A stretch of 64,000 nucleotides of DNA from Roseburia_C sp031555935 (lineage in GTDB: Bacteria > Bacillota > Clostridia > Lachnospirales > Lachnospiraceae): positions 1 through 64,000 of the forward strand of contig JAVBTX010000024.1 in NCBI GenBank assembly GCA_031555935.1. Direction: 5' to 3'. Positions 16,645-24,467 of the stretch are shown here, in pieces. Numbering within the stretch: position 1 is the first letter of the stretch; every line of letters begins with the position of its first letter. The position numbers and the translations under genes are program-made. The notes beneath the pieces are model-generated. The model had not been told where the DNA came from. It did no database searches and saw only the letters and a program-made list of their open reading frames with translations.

Positions 16645-16710
16645 ACACCCTCCAATGTAAACGTTTTGTTACATCCTATTCATTTTAGTGCCAATCCATG
16701 CATAAATCCC

Positions 16711-16739
16711 TTGACTTTTTTCGGTTTCTATCTTACACT
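16711..16739 (+). promoter_or_regulatory. perR: perR promoter
   Basis: -35 TTGACT (16711-16716), 17-nt spacer, -10 TACACT (16734-16739). The operator-like element at 16746-16765 covers the predicted start site. Confidence 0.8.
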
Positions 16740-16745
16740 AAACCT

Positions 16746-16765
16746 AGTAACAGTTATCATTATTG
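16746..16765 (+). promoter_or_regulatory. Probable PerR operator, copy 1
   Basis: AGTAACAGTTATCATTATTG, matching the element at 17219-17238 in 17 of 20 positions. It is AT rich and lies at the start site of perR, suggesting autorepression. Confidence 0.7.
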
Positions 16766-16786
16766 CAATTTTAGATTGGAGCGCTT

Positions 16787-17170
16787 ATGATTAAGTATAG
16801 CCGTCAACGAGAATCTATTAAAAGCTTTTTAGTAACCCGTTTTGACCACCCTACTGCCGAAACAGTCTATGCCAACATTCGGCTGGAATACCCAAACATC
16901 AGCCTTGGGACTGTCTATCGGAATCTCTCACTACTTTCCGAGCTTGGTGAGATTCAAAAGATTACAACTGGCGACGGACCGGACCGATTTGACGGTAATC
17001 CACAGCCACATTATCACTTTTTTTGTACCAATTGCGGAAATGTTTCTGATTTAAAGATGGAAAACATTGACCATATCAATACCATTGCGGCCGCCTCCTT
17101 TAGTGGCGAAGTGCATGGTCATATTACGCATTTCTATGGGATATGTCCCGATTGCAAACTTAAAAATTAA
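16787..17170 (+). CDS. perR: Fur-family peroxide repressor PerR
   Basis: 127-residue metal-dependent repressor. The winged helix covers residues 1-62. All five ligands of the Bacillus PerR regulatory metal site have counterparts: H21, D69, H75, H77 and D95; the structural zinc site is C80/C83 and C120/C123. This supports PerR (peroxide sensing by histidine oxidation) over Fur or Zur. It is divergent from the repeat protein and followed by reverse rubrerythrin, whose promoter carries the same operator-like element. Confidence 0.9.
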   Translation: MIKYSRQRESIKSFLVTRFDHPTAETVYANIRLEYPNISLGTVYRNLSLLSELGEIQKITTGDGPDRFDGNPQPHYHFFCTNCGNVSDLKMENIDHINTIAAASFSGEVHGHITHFYGICPDCKLKN

Positions 17171-17183
17171 TTTTTGAATGCTA

Positions 17184-17212
17184 TTGACTTCTACAAAAAT
17201 ATATGATAGATT
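17184..17212 (+). promoter_or_regulatory. Rubrerythrin promoter
   Basis: -35 TTGACT (17184-17189), 17-nt spacer, -10 TAGATT (17207-17212); the start near 17219 coincides with the PerR-like operator. Confidence 0.8.
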
Positions 17213-17218
17213 AATATC

Positions 17219-17238
17219 AGTAACAATTACTATTATTG
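17219..17238 (+). promoter_or_regulatory. Probable PerR operator, copy 2
   Basis: AGTAACAATTACTATTATTG, the second copy of the element found upstream of perR, at the same offset (seven bases) from the -10 box. Confidence 0.72.
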
Positions 17239-17280
17239 AAAATCGAGAAAATACCTTATAAAAGAAAGGAAGTATTTATT

Positions 17281-17823
17281 ATGAAAAAATTTGTATGTTC
17301 TGTATGTGGTTATGTTCATGAAGGCGATTCAGCTCCAGAGGCATGTCCTCTTTGCAAGGCTCCAGCGGAAAAGTTCAAAGAACAAAGCGGAGAAAAAACC
17401 TGGGCTGCTGAGCACGTTGTTGGTGTTGCACAAGGCGTTAGCGAAGACATTATCAAAGACTTAAGAGCAAACTTCGAAGGTGAATGTTCTGAGGTAGGTA
17501 TGTATCTGGCAATGGCTCGCGTTGCTCATCGTGAAGGTTATCCAGAAATCGGTATGTACTATGAGAAGGCTGCTTATGAAGAAGCGGAACACGCTGCAAA
17601 ATTTGCCGAATTACTCGGCGAAGTAATCACCGACAGCACTAAGAAAAATCTGGAATTACGTGTTGATGCCGAAAACGGCGCAACTGGTGGTAAGTTCGAT
17701 TTAGCAAAACGTGCGAAAGAACAGAACCTAGATGCAATCCACGATACTGTACATGAAATGGCTAGAGATGAAGCTCGTCACGGTAAGGCATTTGAAGGAT
17801 TGTTAAAGAGATACTTTGGCTAA
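17281..17823 (+). CDS. Reverse rubrerythrin (peroxide-scavenging di-iron protein)
   Basis: 180-residue cytoplasmic protein with the rubredoxin domain first (C6, C9, C22, C25) and a ferritin-like four-helix domain after it, the reverse of classical rubrerythrin. Di-iron ligands are visible in ANFEGECSEVGMYL, YEEAEHAAKF and ARDEARHGKAF. Reverse rubrerythrins act as NADH-dependent peroxide/oxygen reductases in clostridia. AAAGGAAG precedes the ATG. Control by the adjacent PerR is inferred from the shared operator. Confidence 0.95.
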   Translation: MKKFVCSVCGYVHEGDSAPEACPLCKAPAEKFKEQSGEKTWAAEHVVGVAQGVSEDIIKDLRANFEGECSEVGMYLAMARVAHREGYPEIGMYYEKAAYEEAEHAAKFAELLGEVITDSTKKNLELRVDAENGATGGKFDLAKRAKEQNLDAIHDTVHEMARDEARHGKAFEGLLKRYFG

Positions 17824-17851
17824 GCTACGAGCCATGCAATAAGACAAGGAG

Positions 17852-17889
17852 ATACGCCCTCAAGCTTGCTTGAAAGGGCGTATTTGCTT
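17852..17889 (+). terminator. Probable terminator of rubrerythrin
   Basis: ATACGCCCT (17852-17860) pairs with AGGGCGTAT (17875-17883), with inner CAAGC/GCTTG pairing. The following T run is short, so termination may be partial. Confidence 0.6.
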
Positions 17890-17960
17890 GTCTTATTATA
17901 CGGCGACAGCCGTCCAGCGAGAAGGAGCCTGCGGATTCGAGCTGGTGCATGGCGGACTCC
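17873..17960 (+). repeat. 88-bp direct repeat, copy 1
   Basis: Identical to 18087-18174 except one G/A change. Contains the small dyad CGGCGACAGCCG and the segment CAGCGAGAAGGAGC. The repeats and spacer fill the 367-bp gene-free gap between the rubrerythrin and the triple acetyltransferase; short ORFs there are not convincing. Confidence 0.95.
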
Positions 17961-18020
17961 AAATCTCCACGGTTGTTGGGAAGGGCACTTGTGTCTTTCC
18001 CGCTGATTTTTATTTTATCC

Positions 18021-18084
18021 TTATTGGGCGACAGCCCAACAGCGAGATGGAGCACAGCGGAATCGAGCTGGCTCGGCGGCCCCC
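18021..18084 (+). repeat. Divergent third copy of the repeat core
   Basis: GGGCGACAGCCCAACAGCGA and the following bases align with the 88-bp repeat core, with changes in the dyad arms that keep them complementary (GGGC/GCCC instead of CGGC/GCCG), followed by a shared CGAGCTGG. Confidence 0.75.
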
Positions 18085-18086
18085 AC

Positions 18087-18174
18087 AAAGGGCGTATTTA
18101 CTTGTCTTATTATACGGCGACAGCCGTCCAGCGAGAAGGAGCCTGCGGATTCGAGCTGGTGCATGGCGGACTCC
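18087..18174 (+). repeat. 88-bp direct repeat, copy 2
   Basis: Second near-identical copy; ends 17 bp before the stop of the minus-strand triple acetyltransferase gene. Confidence 0.95.
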
Positions 18175-18190
18175 CCATTTGCAAGCTTTC

Positions 18191-19672
18191 CTATACCTCT
18201 ATATAATATGGACAAATATCTTCATAATCACCATTCTTTAGACGAAATCCTCCCGGTATCGTTCCAAGTTGTTTGAAGCCCATTCTTTCGTATAAATGAC
18301 GGGCAGAATTATTGCTCGCAACCACCGCGTTAAACTGTAAAACCTTAAATCCCAGTACATGTGCCTGCTTCATACAGTCCTGTACTAATTTCTCACCGAT
18401 ATGTCGCCCACGGCTCTGTGATGACACCGCATAGCTCGCATTGCAAATATGTCCACAGCGTCCAACATTATTGGGGTGTAATATATATAAACCCAACACG
18501 TTTCCCGTCATCAAATCTCGGGCAACACCACAATAGCTTTGACTTTCAAAAAACTCTGTTCCCGTTCTATCATTCAAACATTCTTCTTGAGGAAATGCCA
18601 TTCCTTCTTCGACCACTTCATTCCAGATAGTAATCATATCTATGATATCTTTGGAGGTATATTTTCTTATGACGATATCATTGTTCGAAGTAAACTTCAT
18701 TTGATAACAATAAAAATCAATATCATACATAGCAACTTCCCCACACTTTTCAAATCCGTTCCGATCATATAAAGCCAACGCCGCGGGATTCATCTTACTA
18801 ACTAACATTCTTATCCCATCACCGCCTTTTTCTTTTACTGTCCGAATAACATTTCGTAGCATAATCGTCCCGATACCTTGCTTTTGTAAAGCTGGCATAA
18901 CACCTATCCTTGCCAATTCATAGGGATTTTCTGGTTCCCACGACAAATGCTCCAGCTCATCAAACGCTCCCACCGATGCAACCGCAATGATCCTATCATC
19001 CTTTTTCAAAATGTATAATGATTTGCTGTTAACATCCGATTCTGCTGACTCTCTGTTTGGATAATCTAGGTTCCAAGTACATCCCGGTGTGCCAACTAAA
19101 CTACGATATACCGCAACGATTTCGGGAATGTCGTTGCATGTTGCTAATAGAAATTCGTATTCATTTTTTATGCAATGCATTTCAAGCTCCAAGCATTTCC
19201 AGTCCTCACCTAACACATGATAATACACTGCTTCATCTAATTGCACGTCCCTAAATCCTACCGATTTATAGCAATGATATGCGGATGGATTGTTGTCAAA
19301 TACACCTAAGGTAATCCGTTCAACTTTCAATATTTCAAACGCATATTTTACAGCGAGTTGGAGCATTTCCTTTCCATAACCCTTCCCACGTTTTGTATCG
19401 TCCACAATTACAAAACCGAATCGAAGATTCTTTTTTTCCTCATCAACAAAGCGCATAATAAGATGTCCAACTATGCCTGATTCATCGTAAGCTGTCATTT
19501 GAAAAAAATTATCCATATTTGCCAAGCCGGCATAATGTCGATTTATATCGTCGGCATTTATTGGATATTCTTTATACTTATCTGCACACCACTGCCGAAA
19601 GGCAAACTCATCCTTTATCCATTTAACTATGTATTGCGCATCGCAATTTTTGTAAGGTCGTAATCTTACCAT
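18191..19672 (-). CDS. Triple-GNAT acetyltransferase fusion
   Basis: 493 residues containing three complete GNAT domains in tandem: about 1-165 (acetyl-CoA loop in RGKGYGKEML), 166-325 (QKQGIGTIMLRN) and 326-493 (RGRHIGEKLVQD). Each domain ends with the usual N-x-x-A-x-x-Y-x-x-x-G-F signature (NPSAYHCYKSVGF, NPAALALYDRNGF, NNSARHLYERMGF). Fusions of two GNAT domains are known; three is uncommon. The ATG has a GGAGTGAAAGATA-type site. Substrates are unknown, and the domains are too diverged from each other to be a recent duplication. Confidence 0.88.
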   Translation of the reverse strand: MVRLRPYKNCDAQYIVKWIKDEFAFRQWCADKYKEYPINADDINRHYAGLANMDNFFQMTAYDESGIVGHLIMRFVDEEKKNLRFGFVIVDDTKRGKGYGKEMLQLAVKYAFEILKVERITLGVFDNNPSAYHCYKSVGFRDVQLDEAVYYHVLGEDWKCLELEMHCIKNEYEFLLATCNDIPEIVAVYRSLVGTPGCTWNLDYPNRESAESDVNSKSLYILKKDDRIIAVASVGAFDELEHLSWEPENPYELARIGVMPALQKQGIGTIMLRNVIRTVKEKGGDGIRMLVSKMNPAALALYDRNGFEKCGEVAMYDIDFYCYQMKFTSNNDIVIRKYTSKDIIDMITIWNEVVEEGMAFPQEECLNDRTGTEFFESQSYCGVARDLMTGNVLGLYILHPNNVGRCGHICNASYAVSSQSRGRHIGEKLVQDCMKQAHVLGFKVLQFNAVVASNNSARHLYERMGFKQLGTIPGGFRLKNGDYEDICPYYIEV

Positions 19673-19711
19673 TATCTTTCACTCCTATCACTCCATCGAT
19701 ACAAGGTCTGA

Positions 19712-19752
19712 CTACATATTATTACCTCCTGCTGATGGTTTATCTAATTATA
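19712..19752 (-). promoter_or_regulatory. Promoter and start-stop element upstream of the triple-GNAT gene
   Basis: On the minus strand an extended -10 (TGGTATAAT, TATAAT at 19752-19747) is followed by AGGAGG (19730-19725) and, seven bases on, ATG immediately followed by TAG (19717-19712). The ideal ribosome site thus serves a start-stop codon pair 40 nt before the real gene start. Confidence 0.5.
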
Positions 19753-19795
19753 CCACCTCCCCTATCATTTACTATTACATTTTTTCAAAAAAATA

Positions 19796-19826
19796 TTGAC
19801 ACCAACGTTACGTGATAGTGTAACAT
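19796..19826 (+). promoter_or_regulatory. MerR-type promoter with 19-bp spacer
   Basis: -35 TTGACA (19796-19801) and -10 TAACAT (19821-19826) are separated by 19 bp, the over-long spacing that MerR proteins correct by DNA twisting. A dyad GTTAC-N8-GTAAC (19807-19824) lies in the spacer, so the gene downstream probably regulates itself. Confidence 0.82.
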
Positions 19827-19850
19827 CTAATCTGAAAGGGGTTGATACTC

Positions 19851-20726
19851 ATGAAAACAATTAGCCAGGTTGCAGAATTAACCGGGATTAGTACCCGCAC
19901 GCTACAATACTATGATGAAATTGGATTGTTAAAACCAAGTCAGTTAACGTCATCGGGTTATCGTCTGTATGACGATGACGCACTGCAAACGTTGCAGCAA
20001 ATCCTTTTTTTTAAGGAATTGGATTTTAAACTAAAGGATATCAGAGAAATTTTACAGAAACCAGATTTTAACCAAACAGAAGCTTTCAGAAAGCAAAAGG
20101 AACTGCTCTGCCTAAAACGGAGTCGAATTGATAAGCTGATTGAGCTTCTAAGCAAATTAGAGAGAGGAGAACAATGTATGAGTTTTAAAGAATTTAATCT
20201 TGACGAATATATTGAGGCACTAGAACAATTCAAAAATCAAAACGCGGATGAGGTTATCAAGTATTGGGGAAGTGTTGATAACTTCAATGATTTTATTAAA
20301 AAGATTAAAGATGATGAGTCCAATGTAGCCCAAATCGCAATCAAACAATTTGGTAGTATTGAGAAATATACGGAAGCCATGAAAAATAATCTGGAACATT
20401 TCTCAGAAATAATGGAGCAGTCGAACACTCTCGCCGAAAATAAGGATGATATTTTGCAAAAAAGTAATGAGCTATATTTCAAGCTGACGGCAGACTTGAC
20501 TAAGGATGTTGCTTCTGAGGAGATTTTGGATGTCATCCAGCAAATAGTCGCATTTTCGAGTCAGACCAGTTTAGGCTTGGATATGGGCGACGGCTTCTGG
20601 GATATGGTAATTGAGAGCTATTCCAATGATATGGTCAAAGAAGTAACCGATAAGAACTATGGACCAGGTGCCTCAGACTATATTGCCAAAGCTTTTAAAT
20701 ACTATTTTCACCGTCAGATTCAATAA
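19851..20726 (+). CDS. MerR-family regulator with TipAS-like ligand domain
   Basis: 291-residue transcription activator. Residues 1-70 are the MerR winged helix (TISQVAELTGISTRTLQYYDEIGLL), residues 75-110 a dimerisation coiled coil, and the rest is a mainly helical domain like the antibiotic-binding TipAS domain (ending YGPGASDYIAKAFKYYF). Such proteins sense hydrophobic or peptide drugs. The start is fixed by GAAAGGGG upstream. The only visible target is its own 19-bp-spacer promoter. Confidence 0.87.
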   Translation: MKTISQVAELTGISTRTLQYYDEIGLLKPSQLTSSGYRLYDDDALQTLQQILFFKELDFKLKDIREILQKPDFNQTEAFRKQKELLCLKRSRIDKLIELLSKLERGEQCMSFKEFNLDEYIEALEQFKNQNADEVIKYWGSVDNFNDFIKKIKDDESNVAQIAIKQFGSIEKYTEAMKNNLEHFSEIMEQSNTLAENKDDILQKSNELYFKLTADLTKDVASEEILDVIQQIVAFSSQTSLGLDMGDGFWDMVIESYSNDMVKEVTDKNYGPGASDYIAKAFKYYFHRQIQ

Positions 20727-20743
20727 TTCAAAATTAAGCTAAT

Positions 20744-20777
20744 CAGCCTCAAAACACACTTTGGTATTTTGAGGCTG
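20744..20777. terminator. Bidirectional terminator
   Basis: CAGCCTCAAAA (20744-20754) pairs with TTTTGAGGCTG (20767-20777); it lies between the convergent MerR and flavin-oxidase genes. Confidence 0.85.
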
Positions 20778-20795
20778 TGGTTATGATTTGCTCTT

Positions 20796-21215
20796 TTATA
20801 TCTCAAAATCTTCCGGCTTATACCATGAATAAAACCGACCGCAATCTGGAGTAAATCTAAGCACACAAAAATCTGGGTCAGTAAAGGATTTTTCTGGATA
20901 CGCATTTTTAAATTTAGTCTGCCAGTATTTTTCCTTAATACTCATATCGGTTACTATTTCCATCTTGCCTTTCAACTGACAACCTTTCCATATTAGCTTT
21001 CGGCTATAAAAATATACACTTGCTTTTGGATTCTTGCTGATTTCTCCGGCAAATTTGGAGGATGTATTTGTACAAAAATAAAGCTCATCTAACGATTCTC
21101 TATATTTGCCGGGAACGACTGCTTTCGTTAACGGATATCCATCTTCTCCCACACAGGTCAATATAAATGTGTTTACACTTTTGTATAACTTTTCGGCGTT
21201 CTCTTTCTGGTTCAT
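20796..21215 (-). CDS. Pyridoxamine 5'-phosphate oxidase-family protein
   Basis: 139-residue split-barrel flavoprotein homologue. The pattern TCVGEDGYPLTKAV, DELYFCTNTSSKFAGEI and NPKASVYFYS is typical of small FMN- or F420-binding general-stress-type members. GGAGGAAGAG precedes the start. Substrate and cofactor not determined; it may be an FMN reductase or heme-utilisation-type protein. Confidence 0.82.
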   Translation of the reverse strand: MNQKENAEKLYKSVNTFILTCVGEDGYPLTKAVVPGKYRESLDELYFCTNTSSKFAGEISKNPKASVYFYSRKLIWKGCQLKGKMEIVTDMSIKEKYWQTKFKNAYPEKSFTDPDFCVLRFTPDCGRFYSWYKPEDFEI

Positions 21216-21350
21216 ACTCTTCCTCCATCATCTTGACAAGTTTCTTCCTAACTGTTTTAAAAAAAAGATGTTAGATGCAAAGTATATCATATTGACCTTT
21301 TTACATCAAATATAATGTCTATCTTTACATTTATTCATACGAATCAATGT

Positions 21351-21668
21351 TTAAATATCCTTTTTTCTTACCGACGCCTGGTAGATGTCCGCATATGTTT
21401 TCGAGTCCTTGATTAATTCATCACAAAACGCAGCTACATCTTGGCTGGTTACTTCTAGTACATGTTTTCCTTGAATTACCCCTTCTTCAAAAAGGTCCAC
21501 TATTCCTGAAAGCTGTCCGATGCCGTCATTTAGTTCTACCGGACCAACCTTATATAAATATTTTTGAATCTCTTGATAAACAATCTGGTATTCCTGCGGA
21601 AGTGCTTTAACACGCGCCACATGTGCGCGCCATTCTTTTTTCCCTTCAATAATATCTTGTATACTCAT
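21351..21668 (-). CDS. DUF1048-family protein (second copy)
   Basis: 105-residue helical protein of the DUF1048 family, which typically sits beside PadR regulators. It shares with the preceding gene the layout K-x-LP-x-(E/D)YQ near residue 25, a mid-segment on the number of weeks-like Gly/Leu motif (GQLSGIVDLFEEGVIQG) and DV..FCDELI near the end. Good GGAGGGATAAT site; one base after the preceding gene. Function unknown; proposed in the literature only as a conserved domain. Confidence 0.8.
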   Translation of the reverse strand: MSIQDIIEGKKEWRAHVARVKALPQEYQIVYQEIQKYLYKVGPVELNDGIGQLSGIVDLFEEGVIQGKHVLEVTSQDVAAFCDELIKDSKTYADIYQASVRKKDI

Positions 21669-21669
21669 A

Positions 21670-22026
21670 TTATCCCTCCAATTTGTCTAACTTTTTTGCA
21701 ATATTATGATTAAGCTGCTCGCGCCACTTATCGCGATAAGACTTCGCTCCATCATCACCAATCAATGCCCGGCAAAACCCTTCGATATCATCGCCTAATG
21801 CTTCTGTAACATCTTGGCCTTCCGCCGCAGTTTCTTCAAGTAAACCAAGCACACCATCAAGAATTGGCATCAGGTTGCGGCCGGTGAAATCTGAATGCGG
21901 CCATATATTAACCTTGATTTTTTCCCATGCTACTTGGTAGTCAGCCGGCAACTTTTTGGCACGCATCTCAAAACCATTCATTTCTTCTTTCATATCATTA
22001 CCTGTAATTTTATCCCAAAAATTCAT
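21670..22026 (-). CDS. DUF1048-family protein (first copy)
   Basis: 118 residues, opening MNFWDKITGNDMK and containing LPADYQVAWEKIK, PILDGVLGLLEETAAEGQDV and DDIEGFCRALIG. The start at 22026 has AAAGGAGG upstream and overlaps the PadR stop by four bases (ATGA), so the three genes form one operon. The paralogue follows. Function unknown. Confidence 0.85.
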   Translation of the reverse strand: MNFWDKITGNDMKEEMNGFEMRAKKLPADYQVAWEKIKVNIWPHSDFTGRNLMPILDGVLGLLEETAAEGQDVTEALGDDIEGFCRALIGDDGAKSYRDKWREQLNHNIAKKLDKLEG

Positions 22027-22349
22027 TGTCTTTCCTCCTTTAGCCCACTTATTTTTGATGAAATAAACGTCCATTTTTCCCAAAACTTCTGTAACTCTCT
22101 GTGACCTGCATCATTCAATGAAAAGAACTTGCGGGGCGGACCGATATCGGATGTTTTTTTCTCGATATTTACAAGTTTATTCTTTTCAAGCCGAACCAAA
22201 ATCGTATACACTGTTCCATCAACTACCTCGGTAAACCCCAGGGCATTTAGCTTGCGGGTAATTTCATAGCCATAGGTTTCGCCTTGACTGATGATTTCGA
22301 GAACGCAGCCTTCTAATACTCCTTTGAGCATTTCTGTTAAGTTATCCAT
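22023..22349 (-). CDS. PadR-family transcriptional regulator
   Basis: 108-residue winged-helix repressor (MDNLTEMLKGVLEGCVLEIISQ... opening, GYEITRKL recognition region, DGTVYTILVRLEKN wing, PPRKFFSL). The start at 22349 is preferred over 22361 because GGATGG is then at workable distance. Heads the PadR-DUF1048-DUF1048 operon; ATACT-containing repeats overlap its promoter and are probably its operator. Confidence 0.9.
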   Translation of the reverse strand: MDNLTEMLKGVLEGCVLEIISQGETYGYEITRKLNALGFTEVVDGTVYTILVRLEKNKLVNIEKKTSDIGPPRKFFSLNDAGHRELQKFWEKWTFISSKISGLKEERQ

Positions 22350-22396
22350 AGTTATAACCATCCTTTCAGGTATTAAGTATTACCGATTACCAGTAT

Positions 22397-22425
22397 ATAG
22401 TATCACGCAATAGCAAGGGTGTCAA
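22397..22425 (-). promoter_or_regulatory. Promoter of the PadR operon
   Basis: TTGACA (22425-22420), 17-nt spacer, TACTAT (22402-22397) on the minus strand. ATACTGGTAATCGGTAATAC follows at the start site, a likely autoregulatory operator. Confidence 0.85.
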
Positions 22426-22457
22426 TAGCCTTGGAAAAATATCTGATTACCCAGAAT

Positions 22458-22491
22458 TACAAAAGCAGCAGATTAATACCCATCTGCTGCT
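22458..22491 (-). terminator. Terminator of the acetyltransferase gene
   Basis: AGCAGCAGAT pairs with ATCTGCTGCT (22464-22473 with 22482-22491), followed on the minus strand by TTTTGT. Confidence 0.8.
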
Positions 22492-22528
22492 TCTCATATA
22501 ATTTGTATTTTGCGCTGTATCATTACGG

Positions 22529-23161
22529 TTATAACTTAGCGTTGCTAAGTATATAAAATTCTTCCTGACTTGGCTGCCATTTCTTTTCGAGAATTTCCAG
22601 GCCCTCATCAAATCGCTCCGCATCCTGTTCATTCATCTCATATATTGGACTCTGATAGTATACCCATTTTCTTCCATCTAAGACGTCTGGCTCTAGTTCT
22701 TTGACCATCATTGCCGCTGGATATGTTCCATCTTCCAGACAGACATTGTATTTTTTGCAGCTCCTAAAACCACGGCTTACATAATTGCTCGGACTGCCAA
22801 ATATTACAATTACATCATATCCTAGTGCAACTGCCTGTTCAAAGGAATACTCCATTAGTTTTTTCCCGTATCCCGCTCGCTGATATTCTGGCAGGATGCA
22901 AACCGGACCAAAGGTAAGGATGTTTTTTTCTGCTCCAGACTCATCTACCAATTTTGCTTTCGTATACATGATATTTCCGATGATTTGATTATCAACTTCA
23001 AGCACCAGCTCCAGCTCCGCCACAAAATCTTCGTGGGAACGCATAATATGAACTAAGTAGTGTTCATCACAGCCTGGAAGATACATATTCCAAAATGCCT
23101 TTCTCGTTATTTCTTCTACTCTCTGGTAGTCTGCCTCTTCTTCATTTCTTATCTTATACAT
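22529..23161 (-). CDS. GNAT acetyltransferase, YhbS-like
   Basis: 210 residues. N-terminal IRNEEEADYQRVEEITRKAF, acetyl-CoA loop in LPEYQRAGYGKKLM, and the VIVIFGSPSNYVSRGF strand characteristic of YhbS-type predicted N-acetyltransferases, with an extra C-terminal 60-residue extension. AGGGG precedes the start. Substrate unknown. Confidence 0.87.
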   Translation of the reverse strand: MYKIRNEEEADYQRVEEITRKAFWNMYLPGCDEHYLVHIMRSHEDFVAELELVLEVDNQIIGNIMYTKAKLVDESGAEKNILTFGPVCILPEYQRAGYGKKLMEYSFEQAVALGYDVIVIFGSPSNYVSRGFRSCKKYNVCLEDGTYPAAMMVKELEPDVLDGRKWVYYQSPIYEMNEQDAERFDEGLEILEKKWQPSQEEFYILSNAKL

Positions 23162-23190
23162 TTAATACCCCTTCATATCTCAATTTATCA

Positions 23191-23811
23191 TTAATCAAAC
23201 ATTGTTTTCCAATCCTTTGACTGATATGCCTCAAAACACATTTTTATCTGCTCGGCGTTATTTTTCTCTGTTGCTAATTGCGGCAGCTCATCCAGACCAA
23301 AATATCTACTTTCGACCGTTTCGCTATTCTCCACAAAGGCTCCGCCGATCACGGTACATAGAACAAATATTTTGCAGACCTTGTACGCATACACCGGCAG
23401 GTTATGTTTCTCTCTATCTTGTACGGCAATGACGAGGTCGGCTGTCACATCCAGTCCCGCTTCTTCCTTCACTTCCTTGATAGTGTTTTCTTTGACAGAT
23501 ATATTGACATCCACCCAACCGCCCGGCAAGGACCAGGTGCCATTGCACTCTTTTACGAGCAGTATTTTATTATCCTCAAATATCGCCGCCCGGCTATCTA
23601 TTTTCGGTGTCTGATAGCCAATCTCATTGCAGAATAAGTCCTTTACCTTTGCGACCGGAATATCTGTCTGATGACTCATCATCTCGGCGGCAATTGTGCG
23701 TATCTGCTCATAGCGTTCAAGGTCAAACTTATCTTTTCCATAAAACAGTCCCGCCTGCGCAATACTCTGTAACTCAACTGCCCAGTCCAGCCATTTTTCA
23801 TTTTTTGTCAT
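23191..23811 (-). CDS. NUDIX hydrolase with N-terminal NUDIX_N domain
   Basis: 206 residues. Residues 1-60 match the helical domain seen before the NUDIX fold in ADP-ribose-type hydrolases (WLDWAVELQSIAQAGL); the NUDIX box lies in residues about 98-120 (GGWVDVNISVKENTIKEVKEEAG), with the usual G-x5-E replaced by an N-x7 spacing before the intact REVKEE-like KEVKEEAG. The start 23811 has GGGGGAG six bases upstream, inside the end of the upstream gene, giving a 14-nt overlap. Substrate unknown. Confidence 0.87.
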   Translation of the reverse strand: MTKNEKWLDWAVELQSIAQAGLFYGKDKFDLERYEQIRTIAAEMMSHQTDIPVAKVKDLFCNEIGYQTPKIDSRAAIFEDNKILLVKECNGTWSLPGGWVDVNISVKENTIKEVKEEAGLDVTADLVIAVQDREKHNLPVYAYKVCKIFVLCTVIGGAFVENSETVESRYFGLDELPQLATEKNNAEQIKMCFEAYQSKDWKTMFD

Positions 23812-24442
23812 TGTAATCTCCCCCATCTAAATAATGCTGAACTGCTTCGGCTAATTTCCCGATATGCAATCCATCAACAAAGGAATGATGCGCCTGTACC
23901 GAAAATGGCAGAATTATTTTTCCATCCCGCTCAAAATATTTTCCCCAGTCGAATAGCGGCGTTGCATTATCCTTCCGGCCGGCATTGGTATGGGAAATGT
24001 GGGTGTACGATACCCACGGCATCGATGAAAATTGAAACACATCGTTGCCCAGCGGTCCGGTAAAATATTCCTCCTGCTCAGCCGCCATTTTTGATGCCAA
24101 GGCGACATACTCCGGAAGTGTCGCCTGCATTGGCACATTTACGACCTTAAATAATTCCGTGTCGGCATTAAGATACGTAAAGGCTGTATCAATTTGCTCA
24201 AAGAGCACAACTTGTCCATCCACAAAACGGTAACGAAACTCTTCGATTTGATTCGCACATTTTGTTACGGCATATATTAACGCCATTGTAAACGAGTAGT
24301 TTTCTGCTTTTATTTTTGGCAAAAATTTTGTAATATCGAGTTCAAAGGTTACACAAAATGCTGGTTCGATGCTATCACGAAACACCATACAATGCATTGC
24401 CCGTTTCCAGTTTTTTTCATCTATTATTTGGTAGTTATTCAT
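23798..24442 (-). CDS. Chloramphenicol acetyltransferase-family protein
   Basis: 214 residues of the CAT fold. The catalytic HHxxxDG motif appears as HHSFVDGLH near residue 188, and AFCVTFELDITKF and WVSYTHI segments match the family. Whether it acetylates chloramphenicol is unknown: many chromosomal members act on other acceptors. The start at 24442 has a GGGGG site. Overlaps the NUDIX gene by 14 nt, indicating one transcript. Confidence 0.85.
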   Translation of the reverse strand: MNNYQIIDEKNWKRAMHCMVFRDSIEPAFCVTFELDITKFLPKIKAENYSFTMALIYAVTKCANQIEEFRYRFVDGQVVLFEQIDTAFTYLNADTELFKVVNVPMQATLPEYVALASKMAAEQEEYFTGPLGNDVFQFSSMPWVSYTHISHTNAGRKDNATPLFDWGKYFERDGKIILPFSVQAHHSFVDGLHIGKLAEAVQHYLDGGDYNDKK

Positions 24443-24467
24443 CCGTTTTGCCCCCAAGTCGCAGTGT

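Noticed and set aside
17873..18174. CRISPR array
   Set aside because: Repeats of 88 bp, only two to three copies, with no regular spacers and no cas genes.
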